Numbered from the stretch's first letter, positions 23,930 to 33,160 are shown. The stretch: DNA of 54,333 bases from an uncultured Eubacteriales bacterium (GCA_902763505.1 CACWSO010000002.1:110712-165044), one strand, 5' to 3'. The notes: generated by a model from the letters alone, not told the origin. A program made the numbers and translations.

Positions 23930-25771
23930 ATGAACCAAATAGCCGTCGTAGGATACAGTAAGCTAAACAGCCAAATCAATAAAATCAAGCACAGATATCC
24001 GGGAATTCAGTTTGATATGCTGGAAGTTAATCTGGATCGAGTTGTGGATACGGTCAAGCAGTATTATACCAAACACAATAATTGCGTATTCATTTCATCT
24101 GGTGCTAATGCGAGAATCATCTCAGAAAATTTGGATGTACCATTCGTAGAAATCAATTCAACAGGATATGATCTTCTGACAACCTTTGGAGAGATTCGTC
24201 TTCTTAGCAATCATGTCATGATAGCGACGTATAAGGAAAAGCTCCCTTATTTAAGCAAGGTCAAACATATTTTTAATATCGACTACACCGAGAGAGTTTA
24301 TCATGATCAGAATGAACTAAAAATGATCATCGATGAATGCAAAGAAAAAGGCATCCATGACATCATCGGGAGCAGTATGGTTTGTGAGACAGCGGAGAAA
24401 AACAATATCCGAAGTTATATGCTTTGGTCTGAACCAGCAATATGTTATGCCATAGATAATGCAATCAGCATATATGATGCGAGAGAAAGTGCCATAGAAA
24501 ATGTTGAGCGTCTCAAGACATTATTAAACTTTGCGCATGAGGGCATCATTGTTACAGACAGGGATGGCACCATAGAACTGTTCAATTCAAAAGCTGAGAG
24601 ACTGATTGGCGTGAGAGCTCACAGAGCCATCGGTAGCAATATTACACGTGTAGTAAAAAATACTCGAATAGATAGTGTGCTAAAAGATGGAAGAGCTGAA
24701 CTAAACCAGATACATAGCTTAAATGATGTGAAGATATTGACAAACCGTGTTCCTATTATCATCGATAATGAGACAGTTGGCGCTATCGCAACATTCCAGC
24801 AGTTAGATGCAGTACAAAAGGCAGAAGAGGAGATACGAAAATCACTGTCAAAGAAAGGATTTATTGCGAAAATCACATTTGATGATATTCTCAGACAATC
24901 CCCGAAAATGGAGAAAGTAATCCAAATGGCAAAACGGTATGCAAAGACCGATGCCAGCGTAGTGATTCGCGGAGACAACGGAACAGGCAAAGAGCTCTTG
25001 GCCCAAAGCATCCACAATTACAGCATGCGAAAAGGAGGACCGTTTGTAGCAATCAACTGCGGGGCAATCGCTCCATCCTTGTTGGAAAGTGAGTTGTTTG
25101 GTTATGAAGGTGGAGCATTTACCGGTGCCTTAAAAAGTGGAAAAAGAGGTATTTTTGAAATCGCCCACAAAGGAACGTTGTTCTTAGATGAAATAGGCGA
25201 AATGCCTCTGGAAATACAGACCAAATTGCTCAGGGTTCTTGAACAAAAGCAAATCATGAGAGTTGGTGGAGAAACGATTGTTTCTGTAGACGTCAGGATT
25301 ATTGCAGCAACTAATAAGAACCTATATGACATGGTGGAAAGAGGAGAATTCAGAGCAGATCTTTATTATCGATTGAATGTACTTGGGCTAAATATTCCAT
25401 CACTAAATGACAGAAAAGAAGACATTGTCATAATTGGGAAGAAATTGCTTCAGGAAAACCGGAGGGATATTTCGGATGAAGAGGCAGAAAAAATAGGGCG
25501 TTATATTTCGCAGTTAGATTATAGCTGGCCGGGAAATGTCAGAGAGCTTCGAAACATCATTGAACGGTTCAGCAGTTTATACAATTTAGACGAGGATGCG
25601 TATCAGTTGTTAGACCAATGTATTTTATTAGAAAATGAACCGAGGGAAAAAAGCAATATTTTAGAAGCATTGAATAAATTTGAAGGAAGAAAAAAGGAAG
25701 CTGCAGATTATCTCGGTATTAGCAGAACAACATTATGGAGAAAAATGAAGGAATTAGGGATTGAAGATTGA
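23930..25771 (+). CDS. PrpR-type sigma-54-dependent transcriptional activator
   Basis: The protein is 613 aa. The N-terminal ~190 residues are a PrpR_N sensor domain (FISSGANARIISENLDVPFVEI). Residues about 195-300 form a PAS domain (LNFAHEGIIVTDRDGTIELFNSKAE). Then comes a sigma-54 AAA+ domain with Walker A GDNGTGKE, the sigma-54 contact loop GAFTGA and Walker B GTLFLDEIGEMP. The C-terminal Fis-type HTH reads KKEAADYLGISRTTLWRK. PrpR proteins respond to pathway acids such as 2-methylcitrate. It sits inside the cluster, downstream of the sigma-54 promoter at 17832, so positive autoregulation is likely. RBS AGAGGTGAT precedes the ATG. Confidence 0.92.
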   Translation: MNQIAVVGYSKLNSQINKIKHRYPGIQFDMLEVNLDRVVDTVKQYYTKHNNCVFISSGANARIISENLDVPFVEINSTGYDLLTTFGEIRLLSNHVMIATYKEKLPYLSKVKHIFNIDYTERVYHDQNELKMIIDECKEKGIHDIIGSSMVCETAEKNNIRSYMLWSEPAICYAIDNAISIYDARESAIENVERLKTLLNFAHEGIIVTDRDGTIELFNSKAERLIGVRAHRAIGSNITRVVKNTRIDSVLKDGRAELNQIHSLNDVKILTNRVPIIIDNETVGAIATFQQLDAVQKAEEEIRKSLSKKGFIAKITFDDILRQSPKMEKVIQMAKRYAKTDASVVIRGDNGTGKELLAQSIHNYSMRKGGPFVAINCGAIAPSLLESELFGYEGGAFTGALKSGKRGIFEIAHKGTLFLDEIGEMPLEIQTKLLRVLEQKQIMRVGGETIVSVDVRIIAATNKNLYDMVERGEFRADLYYRLNVLGLNIPSLNDRKEDIVIIGKKLLQENRRDISDEEAEKIGRYISQLDYSWPGNVRELRNIIERFSSLYNLDEDAYQLLDQCILLENEPREKSNILEALNKFEGRKKEAADYLGISRTTLWRKMKELGIED

Positions 25772-25820
25772 TCGGTAAATGCTTGGATCAACCGATAGGT
25801 TGGAGGATAAGGAGGATATT

Positions 25821-26756
25821 ATGAAACTTAAAGTTTGTGGATTACAGATTGGAGTATGGAAGGAAGGGGAAACCGTAGAATCTTACACCAATAAGCACAT
25901 TGAACTTCTGGAAAGAGCAGTTAAAGAAGAATCCGAAAAGGAAGGCGGCAAACCTTATGTCTGTGTTTTGCCTGAAACAATGACGTATGCATATTTTGCA
26001 GGGGTAGTTGATGACAAATGGTTCAACTATTTTGAGGATGCACAGACCGGACCTACAACAACAAAGATGATTCAACTTGCGAAGGAACTGGATGTACATA
26101 TTGTTTACAGTTTTGTGGAAAAAGCAGTTGAGTTTGGAGTGAATCACTACTACAACAGTTGTGCAATGGTATCACCAACAAGAGGTCTGATTGCAGTTTA
26201 TAGAAAATGTCATATTCCTTATATGGATTTCGATCACATGCAGGTTCATGAGAGCTATTATTTCGAACCAGGACAAGTCCTGCCTGTATTTAAGATGGAC
26301 AATGGTGTTACGTTTGGAATGTTGCTCTGCTATGACCGTTCATATCCTCTGGCATGGCAGACACTGTATCTGCAGGGTGCCCAGATGGTATTCCTGCCTG
26401 CGTGTGCGTGGGGTTTCCGTGGTCAGTTCTTCCAGAATGAGTTGAGAACCAGAGCTTTTGAAACCCATACCTTTGTTGTTGCAGTTAACAGAGCCGGAGA
26501 TGAGCAGGTTGAAGGTGAAAGACTTGTCAGAAATCACTTTGGTAAGTCTCTCATTGCAGGACCAACCGGTGAGCTGATCACTTCTCTCGAAAAGGAGCAG
26601 TGGGAATACATCGCAGCAGTTGTAGATCTGGATGAAATTGAGCAGGCTCATTTGACGTTGCCGTTCAAACTTGACAGAAGACCTGATTTATATGGAATCT
26701 GCACTGCAAAGGGAACCTTTGGCTCACCATATATCCATACACATAATCGTCCGTAG
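25821..26756 (+). CDS. Carbon-nitrogen hydrolase (nitrilase superfamily amidase / N-carbamoylase-like)
   Basis: The start at 25821 follows GGAGGATATT; a longer frame from 25779 has no such site. The 311-aa protein shows the Glu-Lys-Cys triad of the superfamily: LPET (Glu52), YRKCHIP (Lys129) and LLCYDRSYP (Cys170). These enzymes hydrolyse amides or N-carbamoyl groups, releasing ammonia (and CO2 for N-carbamoyl substrates). It lies directly before a dihydropyrimidinase-type gene. That pairing is known from reductive pyrimidine degradation, hydantoin use and cyclic-imide degradation (imidase plus half-amidase), so it probably acts on the opened ring. Confidence 0.87.
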   Translation: MKLKVCGLQIGVWKEGETVESYTNKHIELLERAVKEESEKEGGKPYVCVLPETMTYAYFAGVVDDKWFNYFEDAQTGPTTTKMIQLAKELDVHIVYSFVEKAVEFGVNHYYNSCAMVSPTRGLIAVYRKCHIPYMDFDHMQVHESYYFEPGQVLPVFKMDNGVTFGMLLCYDRSYPLAWQTLYLQGAQMVFLPACAWGFRGQFFQNELRTRAFETHTFVVAVNRAGDEQVEGERLVRNHFGKSLIAGPTGELITSLEKEQWEYIAAVVDLDEIEQAHLTLPFKLDRRPDLYGICTAKGTFGSPYIHTHNRP

Positions 26757-26802
26757 CCATGCTTTAGTCAGACAACTCTTATGAATAGAAATGGAGGACA
26801 AA

Positions 26803-28266
26803 ATGAAAGCAGATTTAATCGTAAAAAATGGTATTGTCGTTACTAATGAGGGTCTCATAAAAGGTGGTGTTGCAGCAAAAGATGGTGTGATTGTTGCAAT
26901 AGCTGCTGACGAGAACTTGCCAGAAGCAGAAAAAGAATATGATGCGAAAGGGCTTTTGATAATGCCGGGCGTTATTGAGCCACATTGCCATCTGGGACTT
27001 GATAAAAACGAAGATGGCTCCTTTAAGGGAGTCGAAAGATATATTGAAGATGTTGCAACAGAATCAAAGGCCGCTGCAGTAGGAGGAATCACTACAATCA
27101 ATACTACTGTTGAAGGGCTTGGGCCAGGGGGAAAGCGTTTCTATGGTGTAAAGAACAAAATGGAAAATGCGAAACCTGCATTAGATAATGCATATGTAGA
27201 TATTAAGTATTATCTTGGGGTCAAGGATGACGAAGAAATTGCGGAGTTTAATGAACTGAGAGATGAGGGGCTGCTGAGTTGTGCGAAGGTATTCTTGGGA
27301 TTTAAAGGCGCTGCAGCAAAGGTGTTCGGACATCCGGAAGAAGGATATAGTAATGATTTCCTGTTCCGTGCAGCCAGAGACCTTGCCGCGCAGAAGGGTC
27401 CTGTCCAGCTGATGGTTCACTGTGAGGATGCTTCAGTCATGAATTACATGGCACCAGCAATTGAGGCAGAGGGTCCGGTATGCGGCAACTATATTGACCT
27501 ATATGACAGATCACGGCCGGGTTTTCTAGAAGCTATGGATTTGTGCAAGATGGCATATATTACACACTACCACAATTGTCCGCTGTACATAGTTCATATT
27601 AGCGCCAAGGAAACAGTCGACCAGTTGGAGTGGTTCCAGAGTAAAGGATATAAAATCACAGGAGAGACGTGTCTGCATTATCTGCTGCTGGCTTCTGACG
27701 ATCCGATTTGCTTTGAGAATCCGGATTGGAACAATATGGCCAAAGTGTCTCCTCCAATTAGAAACAGTTCAAACAGGGATGCACTGTGGCGCGGAGTAAT
27801 GAACGGATCCATAACCTGTATTGGCACTGATCACGTAAATTATAGTGCTCACACAAACAAATTAGGAGGTAGCTTTTGGGATGCCCCGGGCGGATGCGGA
27901 GATGGCATGAGTTTGTTAATGACCGCGCTCTTCTCTGAGGGAGTCGTAAAACGTAAAATGCCGGTTGAAGATTTCACAAAACTAATGAGTGAGAATCCAG
28001 CAAAAGCACTGGGGATCTATCCGCAGAAGGGAGCCATCAGAATTGGATCAGATTTTGATGTAGTTGTCTTCGACCCTCACGAAAAATGGAAGTTCTCATT
28101 TGAAGATACATACTCCACCCATTATGGAAGTATTTACGAAGAAAGAGAGTTCCAGGGCAGACCAAAGGCCACTTTCGTAAGAGGAACAATGATTGCTGAG
28201 AATGGAAAAATCGTCGTAGGTAAACCGACTGGTAAATATGTAAAGAATTCCACAACAACTTATTAA
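26803..28266 (+). CDS. Dihydropyrimidinase/hydantoinase-family cyclic amidohydrolase
   Basis: I placed the start at 26803 because GGAGG (26793-26797) lies 5 nt upstream; the ATG at 26791 overlaps that site. The 487-aa protein has all binuclear-metal ligands of the family: HCH (His61, His63), the Lys in FLGFKG (Lys168, normally carboxylated), His206 in MVHCEDA, His265 in YIVHIS and Asp343 in IGTDH. Family reactions open cyclic amides: dihydropyrimidines, hydantoins, cyclic imides, allantoin, or tetrahydro-6-oxonicotinate (enamidase). It follows the nitrilase-type gene and precedes the first MmgE/PrpD gene by 14 bp. Confidence 0.9.
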   Translation: MKADLIVKNGIVVTNEGLIKGGVAAKDGVIVAIAADENLPEAEKEYDAKGLLIMPGVIEPHCHLGLDKNEDGSFKGVERYIEDVATESKAAAVGGITTINTTVEGLGPGGKRFYGVKNKMENAKPALDNAYVDIKYYLGVKDDEEIAEFNELRDEGLLSCAKVFLGFKGAAAKVFGHPEEGYSNDFLFRAARDLAAQKGPVQLMVHCEDASVMNYMAPAIEAEGPVCGNYIDLYDRSRPGFLEAMDLCKMAYITHYHNCPLYIVHISAKETVDQLEWFQSKGYKITGETCLHYLLLASDDPICFENPDWNNMAKVSPPIRNSSNRDALWRGVMNGSITCIGTDHVNYSAHTNKLGGSFWDAPGGCGDGMSLLMTALFSEGVVKRKMPVEDFTKLMSENPAKALGIYPQKGAIRIGSDFDVVVFDPHEKWKFSFEDTYSTHYGSIYEEREFQGRPKATFVRGTMIAENGKIVVGKPTGKYVKNSTTTY

Positions 28267-28280
28267 CGAGGAGGTTTAAT

Positions 28281-29621
28281 ATGGCAAAAAAAAATCTGAC
28301 CGAAATAATAGTTGATTTCATTTGTGATACACAGTATGAAGATATCCCTGAAATTGTGGTCGAAAACGCAAAGGGGAGAATTCTCGATTCTATCGGCGTT
28401 GCGTTCAAGGGAGGAACAGAATCTGTTGGAGAAACAGTCAAACGTTTTGCAAGAGAGAATTGCCACGGCGAAGAAGCGACAGTTATAAACGGTGGTTTCA
28501 AGACGAACTATCGAGACGCTGCCTTTGTGAACGGCGTGCTGACCCATGCGATCGATTTCGATGATCACTTTATCCTTTCACATCCGAGCATGGGAGTTGT
28601 ACCAGCACTGCTCTCAATAGCAGAAAAGGTAAATGCTTCAGGCAAGGAAATGATTACAGCTTTTGTTGTTGGTCTGGAAATCTATACAAAAGTACAGCAA
28701 TGCACAAGTACAGAACCATGGTACAGAGGGTTTCATGCTTCTGGTATATGGGGCGGATTGTCTGCAGTTGCTGCCGCAGGGAAACTACTGAAACTGGACA
28801 AGAAGCAAATGACAATGGCGTGGGGAATCGCATGTTCAACATTCTGCGGTCTGAAGAGAAACATGGGGACAATGACAAAGCCATATCACTGTGGACGTTC
28901 AGTAGAAGGAGGCGTACTTGCAGCACTGCTGGCAAAACAGGGCTTTACATCTCATCCGGAAGCTTTTGAGGGAAGATTTGGATACCTGCACGTGTTCTGC
29001 ACAAAACCACGTACCGAATATATTGAACAGTTGGGGAAGGTGTGGGATCTTAAAGAAACTCCGACGCTGATCAAGCCACATCCATCCTGCGGAGGCACGC
29101 ATGCCGCTATGAATGGAATGCTGGAATTGATTCGTAGATACGATATCAGAGAAGAGGATGTCGAAAAAGTTGATGTTGGTATGAATCAAGGCGGTGTGGA
29201 TTCTCTGTATTATCCGAACCCTAAGGATATTTATGAAGCAAAGTTCAGTATGCACTTCTGTATGGCACTTCTGCTGCACTACAGAAGATGGGGATTATCT
29301 CTGCACACAGATGAAGTTGTGAACAGTGAGCCGATGAGAGCGTTATACCCTAAGGTGAACTTCTTCGTCGATGAAGAGTTAGATAAGACAATTGACAGAG
29401 ATTACACAGATTATTATGCGGTGGTCACTGTAACAATGAAAGACGGGACAGTACATACTATTCAGTCTAATCCACCAGTTCTGGATTTCAATCAGATCAA
29501 AGACAAGTTTAAGGATTGCGTTTTCCCGATTGCAGGGAAAGAAAGAGGGGAAGCAATTATAAAAGTCGTTGAAGAACTGGAAGTCTATAACCAGAGTGAT
29601 CTCATGGGCCTTCTCGCTTGA
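28281..29621 (+). CDS. MmgE/PrpD-family protein, copy 1
   Basis: The 446-aa protein has the family's N-terminal helical domain pattern HAIDFDDHFILSHPSM (about residue 92), then GFHASGIWG and GTMTKPYHCGRSVEGGVLAALLAKQGF. Known members are 2-methylcitrate dehydratase (PrpD), cis-aconitate decarboxylase and iminodisuccinate epimerase, all acting at carbons next to carboxylates of small di- or tricarboxylic acids. GAGGAGG precedes the start. A second, quite different member lies two genes downstream, so two separate steps or a heteromeric pair are possible. The reaction cannot be assigned. Confidence 0.87.
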   Translation: MAKKNLTEIIVDFICDTQYEDIPEIVVENAKGRILDSIGVAFKGGTESVGETVKRFARENCHGEEATVINGGFKTNYRDAAFVNGVLTHAIDFDDHFILSHPSMGVVPALLSIAEKVNASGKEMITAFVVGLEIYTKVQQCTSTEPWYRGFHASGIWGGLSAVAAAGKLLKLDKKQMTMAWGIACSTFCGLKRNMGTMTKPYHCGRSVEGGVLAALLAKQGFTSHPEAFEGRFGYLHVFCTKPRTEYIEQLGKVWDLKETPTLIKPHPSCGGTHAAMNGMLELIRRYDIREEDVEKVDVGMNQGGVDSLYYPNPKDIYEAKFSMHFCMALLLHYRRWGLSLHTDEVVNSEPMRALYPKVNFFVDEELDKTIDRDYTDYYAVVTVTMKDGTVHTIQSNPPVLDFNQIKDKFKDCVFPIAGKERGEAIIKVVEELEVYNQSDLMGLLA

Positions 29622-29634
29622 AAGGAAAACAAAG

Positions 29635-30792
29635 ATGTCAGAACAAAGACGGTTTGAATGCACAATTATGAGAGGTGGCAGCAGTAAGGCGGTGTTCTTT
29701 AAAAAGGACAGATTGCCAGATGACGCGGTTCTTCGCGATCGCATTATTCTAGCAGCTTTTGGCAGTCCGGATGTCAGACAAATCGATGGACTGGGCGGGA
29801 GTGATATCACCACTTCTAAAGTTGCTATTATCGGACCGCCAACCAAGGAAGACGCTGATATAGATTATCTATTTGGGCAGGTCCAGATTAACGCCCCAGA
29901 AGTAATATGGAATACGAATTGTGGGAACATATCAGCGGCAGTCGGGCCCTTTGCTATTGACGAGGGGTTGGTAGAAGCGCAGGAGCCTTATACGATATTG
30001 CGAATTAACAACCTCAGTACCGATAAAACAATTATTGCAAGGGTACCGGTCAAGGGCGGCAAGGCGGTCGTACAAGGTGACTACGAGATACCGGGGGTTC
30101 CGGGTAGTGGAGCCAAGATTGAACTGGATTACAAAGAGTGTATCGGTGCAGCCACAGGGAGACTCCTCCCTACTGGAAATGTATCAGACATTTTGGATGT
30201 CCCTGGCATTGGGCGTGTGGAAGTGAGCATTGTAGACATTGCAAATTCTGTATGCTTCGTTAAGGCAGAAGATATTGGTGTTAACGGCTACATGTCTCCT
30301 CCGGAAATACGAGGTGATAAGGAACTGCAGAACAAGCTGGAGGCAATTCGAAATGAGGCAGCAAAGGCAATGGGACTGATTTCCGAGGGAGATGTTGCAC
30401 TGGAAAAAAGTCCAATACAACCATTGATATCCTTTGTCAGCCAGGCAAATGATTACATAGACTATGGAACGGGGAAGACAATCAAAGGGGAAGACATGGA
30501 TTTTGCTGCCAGAATTCTCTTTAATCAGATGCCGACTGATAGTTTTCCTATTACTGCAACTATCTGCATTTCTGTTGCTTCGCAAATAAAGGGAACTGTT
30601 GTTAACAGTATTATGAATGAGAATCAAGTTGGGAGAGGTGCTGTTAACTTCGGGCACGCCCGGGGGATCAATCACGTTGAAGTTGTTGTAAATGAGAATA
30701 ATGGAAATATTACGGTAGAAAAGGCACTGGTCGGAAGGACAGCCAGAAGGTTGATGGACGGAAATGTATATGTACGTCCGGATGTTTTTTGA
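29635..30792 (+). CDS. PrpF/methylitaconate delta-isomerase-family protein
   Basis: I chose ATG 29635 (MSEQRRFECT), 8 nt after AGGA; longer frames run into the preceding gene. The 385-aa protein has the DapF-like fold signature of the PrpF/Mii family: an N-terminal IMRGGSSKAVFF, DGLGGSDITTSKVA, a central NCGNISAAVGPFAI, and a second-half VGRGAVNFGHARG. Characterised relatives isomerise 2-methyl-cis/trans-aconitate (PrpF) or 3-methylitaconate to 2,3-dimethylmaleate (Mii). With the DmdAB-like hydratase and the lyase present, a Mii-like isomerisation feeding dialkylmaleate to the hydratase is the simplest reading. Confidence 0.85.
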   Translation: MSEQRRFECTIMRGGSSKAVFFKKDRLPDDAVLRDRIILAAFGSPDVRQIDGLGGSDITTSKVAIIGPPTKEDADIDYLFGQVQINAPEVIWNTNCGNISAAVGPFAIDEGLVEAQEPYTILRINNLSTDKTIIARVPVKGGKAVVQGDYEIPGVPGSGAKIELDYKECIGAATGRLLPTGNVSDILDVPGIGRVEVSIVDIANSVCFVKAEDIGVNGYMSPPEIRGDKELQNKLEAIRNEAAKAMGLISEGDVALEKSPIQPLISFVSQANDYIDYGTGKTIKGEDMDFAARILFNQMPTDSFPITATICISVASQIKGTVVNSIMNENQVGRGAVNFGHARGINHVEVVVNENNGNITVEKALVGRTARRLMDGNVYVRPDVF

Positions 30793-30813
30793 ATGATCAT
30801 TCAGGAGGAAAAA

Positions 30814-32187
30814 ATGAACAATAAAAGTATTTCTGAAACTATTACAGAATTTGTTTTGAATCTAAAATATGAGGATATTCCACCAGAAGTTATCGATTAT
30901 GCGAAACTGCTTTTGATAGATTCATTGGGATGCGCAGAAGCAGCGATTGATGAGCCACATGCGAAACAGCTGTTTGAAGCAATTTCTAAAAAAGACAGTC
31001 ATGATGAAGCTAGACTCTGGGGATCCGATATAATGGTGGACCTTGACGATGCAGTAATCTACAATGGAAGCCTTATACACGGACTGGACTACGATGATAC
31101 CCATGCATTGGCAATTACACACCCGAGCAGCTCTGTAGCAACTGCAGGGCTGACGATAGGTGAGTACTTGAATAAATCTGGAAAGGATATCATCACTGCA
31201 ATGATAGCTGGATATGAAGTGTTACTGCGACTGGGGTCATATGCAAACGGTGGGCTTCATGACAGAGCATTTCATCCGACGGGTTGCTTGAATGCATTTT
31301 CCTCAGCTTGTATCGCAGGAAAACTAATGGGAGTAGAGCCTCTTGTACTGCGGAACGCATTAGGCATTTGCGGAAGCCAAGCAGCTGCGATTCTGGAGTT
31401 TCTGAATGATGGTACCGATGTTAAAAAGATACATCCGGGATGGGGAATTCATTCTGCATTGTATGCATTAGACTATGCAGGGTACGGGTTTACGGGTCCA
31501 ATCAAAGTATTTGAAGGAGTTCAAGGATATTTCGCCGCACACATTGGGCGGACGGAAGGAATTGAGGAGGTCTTTTCTGATTTTGGTAACCGTTGGTACA
31601 CAAGTGAGATCGCTTTTAAATTCTATCCGGTATGTCATTGGTTGCATGGATTTAATGATATTCTCTTCAAAATGGAAGAAGAAAACTCGTTTGGTGCTGA
31701 TGATATAGAGACCCTCGAATGCATAATTGATGAACGTGTGAGTGAGGTCGGATATGCAGCACCGGATAAATTGAGACCAGCAACAGAATATCACCAGAGA
31801 TTCAGTCTGTATTATACCATTGCCATGGCGGCTTACAAAGGCAGACTTGGACCAAAAGAGATTAATGCTGAACATATGAAGGATCAAGGGCTTTTAGACA
31901 TGATAGATCGCGTCAAGATCAAAGTCGATCCTGATGCATATGTACCAGGAGCTTTCCCTGCTCAGTTGAATGTCACTTTGAAGGATGGCCGCCAATTTTG
32001 CGGATCGCAGCCTTATGAAGTTGGAAACAAAAAGAATCCAGCCAAGAAGGAACATGTCCTGAGAAAGTATTATGACAACACATTGGATTATATCGGTAAG
32101 GACAAAGCAGATAAGATTGTCGAAGATGTTGAGAACTTCGAAACGCAGACAAATGTAGCTGATATTCTGGACAACCTGAAAAGATAG
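30814..32187 (+). CDS. MmgE/PrpD-family protein, copy 2
   Basis: The start at 30814 follows AGGAGG; an in-frame ATG at 30793 overlaps the previous stop and lacks a ribosome binding site. The 457-aa protein shows HGLDYDDTHALAITHPSS, AFHPTGCLNAFSSA and a GWGIHSALYALDYAGYGFTGP segment. The last replaces the KP.H.G-type stretch seen in copy 1, so the active sites differ. It is co-transcribed with PrpF and the SDR. It probably dehydrates, epimerises or decarboxylates a pathway acid; the reaction is unknown. Confidence 0.86.
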   Translation: MNNKSISETITEFVLNLKYEDIPPEVIDYAKLLLIDSLGCAEAAIDEPHAKQLFEAISKKDSHDEARLWGSDIMVDLDDAVIYNGSLIHGLDYDDTHALAITHPSSSVATAGLTIGEYLNKSGKDIITAMIAGYEVLLRLGSYANGGLHDRAFHPTGCLNAFSSACIAGKLMGVEPLVLRNALGICGSQAAAILEFLNDGTDVKKIHPGWGIHSALYALDYAGYGFTGPIKVFEGVQGYFAAHIGRTEGIEEVFSDFGNRWYTSEIAFKFYPVCHWLHGFNDILFKMEEENSFGADDIETLECIIDERVSEVGYAAPDKLRPATEYHQRFSLYYTIAMAAYKGRLGPKEINAEHMKDQGLLDMIDRVKIKVDPDAYVPGAFPAQLNVTLKDGRQFCGSQPYEVGNKKNPAKKEHVLRKYYDNTLDYIGKDKADKIVEDVENFETQTNVADILDNLKR

Positions 32188-32231
32188 ATTTTGAAAAGAA
32201 AGCGTATTGAATAACGTGAAAGGAGAATCAA

Positions 32232-32999
32232 ATGGGGAAATTAGATGGTAGAGTAGCCGTAGTAACAGGTGCTGCGAGAGGAATCGGTGCGGCTGCAGCA
32301 GAGGCTTTAGCGAAGGAAGGTGCGAAGGTCTGTGTTAACATCCGTTCAGAGTCAAGAAGAGAAGAAGCAAATGGTGTTGTTGAAAAAATCAAAGCACAAG
32401 GCGGTGAAGCATTTGTGTATCAGGCGGATGTGACCCAGCCGGAAGAAGTATGCGCGATGTTTAAAGAGGTTGCGGATAGATATGGCGGCATCGATATCCT
32501 TGTAAATAATGCCGGAACGCTTGTGCGTGGAAGACTGCAGGATACAAGCTATGAGGATATCGACAAAATGCTCCGCGCAGACCTGTTCTCAGTTTGCGTA
32601 TGTATGAAAGAAGCATATCCATATCTTGTTAAATCAAAACACGGTAGAGTAATTAATGTAACCTCTCAGCTTGGGCAAAAGGGCGAAGGTGAAGTTGCGA
32701 TCTACTGTGCTGCCAAGACAGGAGTTATTGGACTTACAAGAGCAATGGCATTAGAGTACTCTGCTCTTGGTGAAGGAAATAATATTCTTGTAAATGCCGT
32801 GGCACCAGGACCAATCGAAGGAGGCTTATCAGCCGATATGAGTCCAGAACTGAGGGAACTTAAGGAAGCAACTTTACCGCTTGGTAGACTTGGAACTCCA
32901 GAGGAGTGTGCATCTTCGTTTGTATTCCTCGCTGGAGATGAATGCACTTTGTTCTATGGACAGACATTAGGTGCGACATGTGGAGACACGATGGTTTAA
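32232..32999 (+). CDS. Short-chain dehydrogenase/reductase (FabG-like)
   Basis: The 255-aa protein is a classical SDR: TGAARGIG near residue 13 (NAD(P) binding), NNAG near 90, the catalytic Ser in NVTSQLG, and YCAAK for the Tyr/Lys pair. Last-gene position before a terminator indicates a pathway role, for example reducing an aldehyde or ketone released by ring opening, rather than fatty-acid synthesis, since no fab genes are near. AAAGGAG precedes the ATG. Confidence 0.88.
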   Translation: MGKLDGRVAVVTGAARGIGAAAAEALAKEGAKVCVNIRSESRREEANGVVEKIKAQGGEAFVYQADVTQPEEVCAMFKEVADRYGGIDILVNNAGTLVRGRLQDTSYEDIDKMLRADLFSVCVCMKEAYPYLVKSKHGRVINVTSQLGQKGEGEVAIYCAAKTGVIGLTRAMALEYSALGEGNNILVNAVAPGPIEGGLSADMSPELRELKEATLPLGRLGTPEECASSFVFLAGDECTLFYGQTLGATCGDTMV

Positions 33000-33038
33000 G
33001 ATCAGGATGAGGGATGTCAAATCTCCTATATTATTTGG

Positions 33039-33075
33039 AAAGCCCCGGTTGTGCATGGATCGGGGCTTTTCTTTT
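33039..33075 (+). terminator. Rho-independent terminator of the twelve-gene cluster
   Basis: AAAGCCCCG (33039-33047) pairs with CGGGGCTTT (33061-33069) and is followed by TTCTTTT. It lies 40 bp after the SDR stop. Confidence 0.88.
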
Positions 33076-33126
33076 GAAGGCACCTATCATTCCAGTGTTA
33101 GACGGGTCAGAGCGACTGAGGAACAC

Positions 33127-33154
33127 TTGCATCTTAGATAACACAAGATATAAT
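33127..33154 (+). promoter_or_regulatory. Sigma-A-type promoter of a candidate small RNA
   Basis: TTGCAT (33127-33132) and TATAAT (33149-33154) are separated by 16 bp. The next gene on this strand begins 340 bp away, but a terminator lies at 33307-33340. Confidence 0.6.
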
Positions 33155-33160
33155 AAATGT

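Noticed and set aside
25779-25820. Longer N-terminus for the nitrilase-type amidase
   Set aside because: The extension has no ribosome binding site and includes the GGAGGATATT site that serves ATG 25821.
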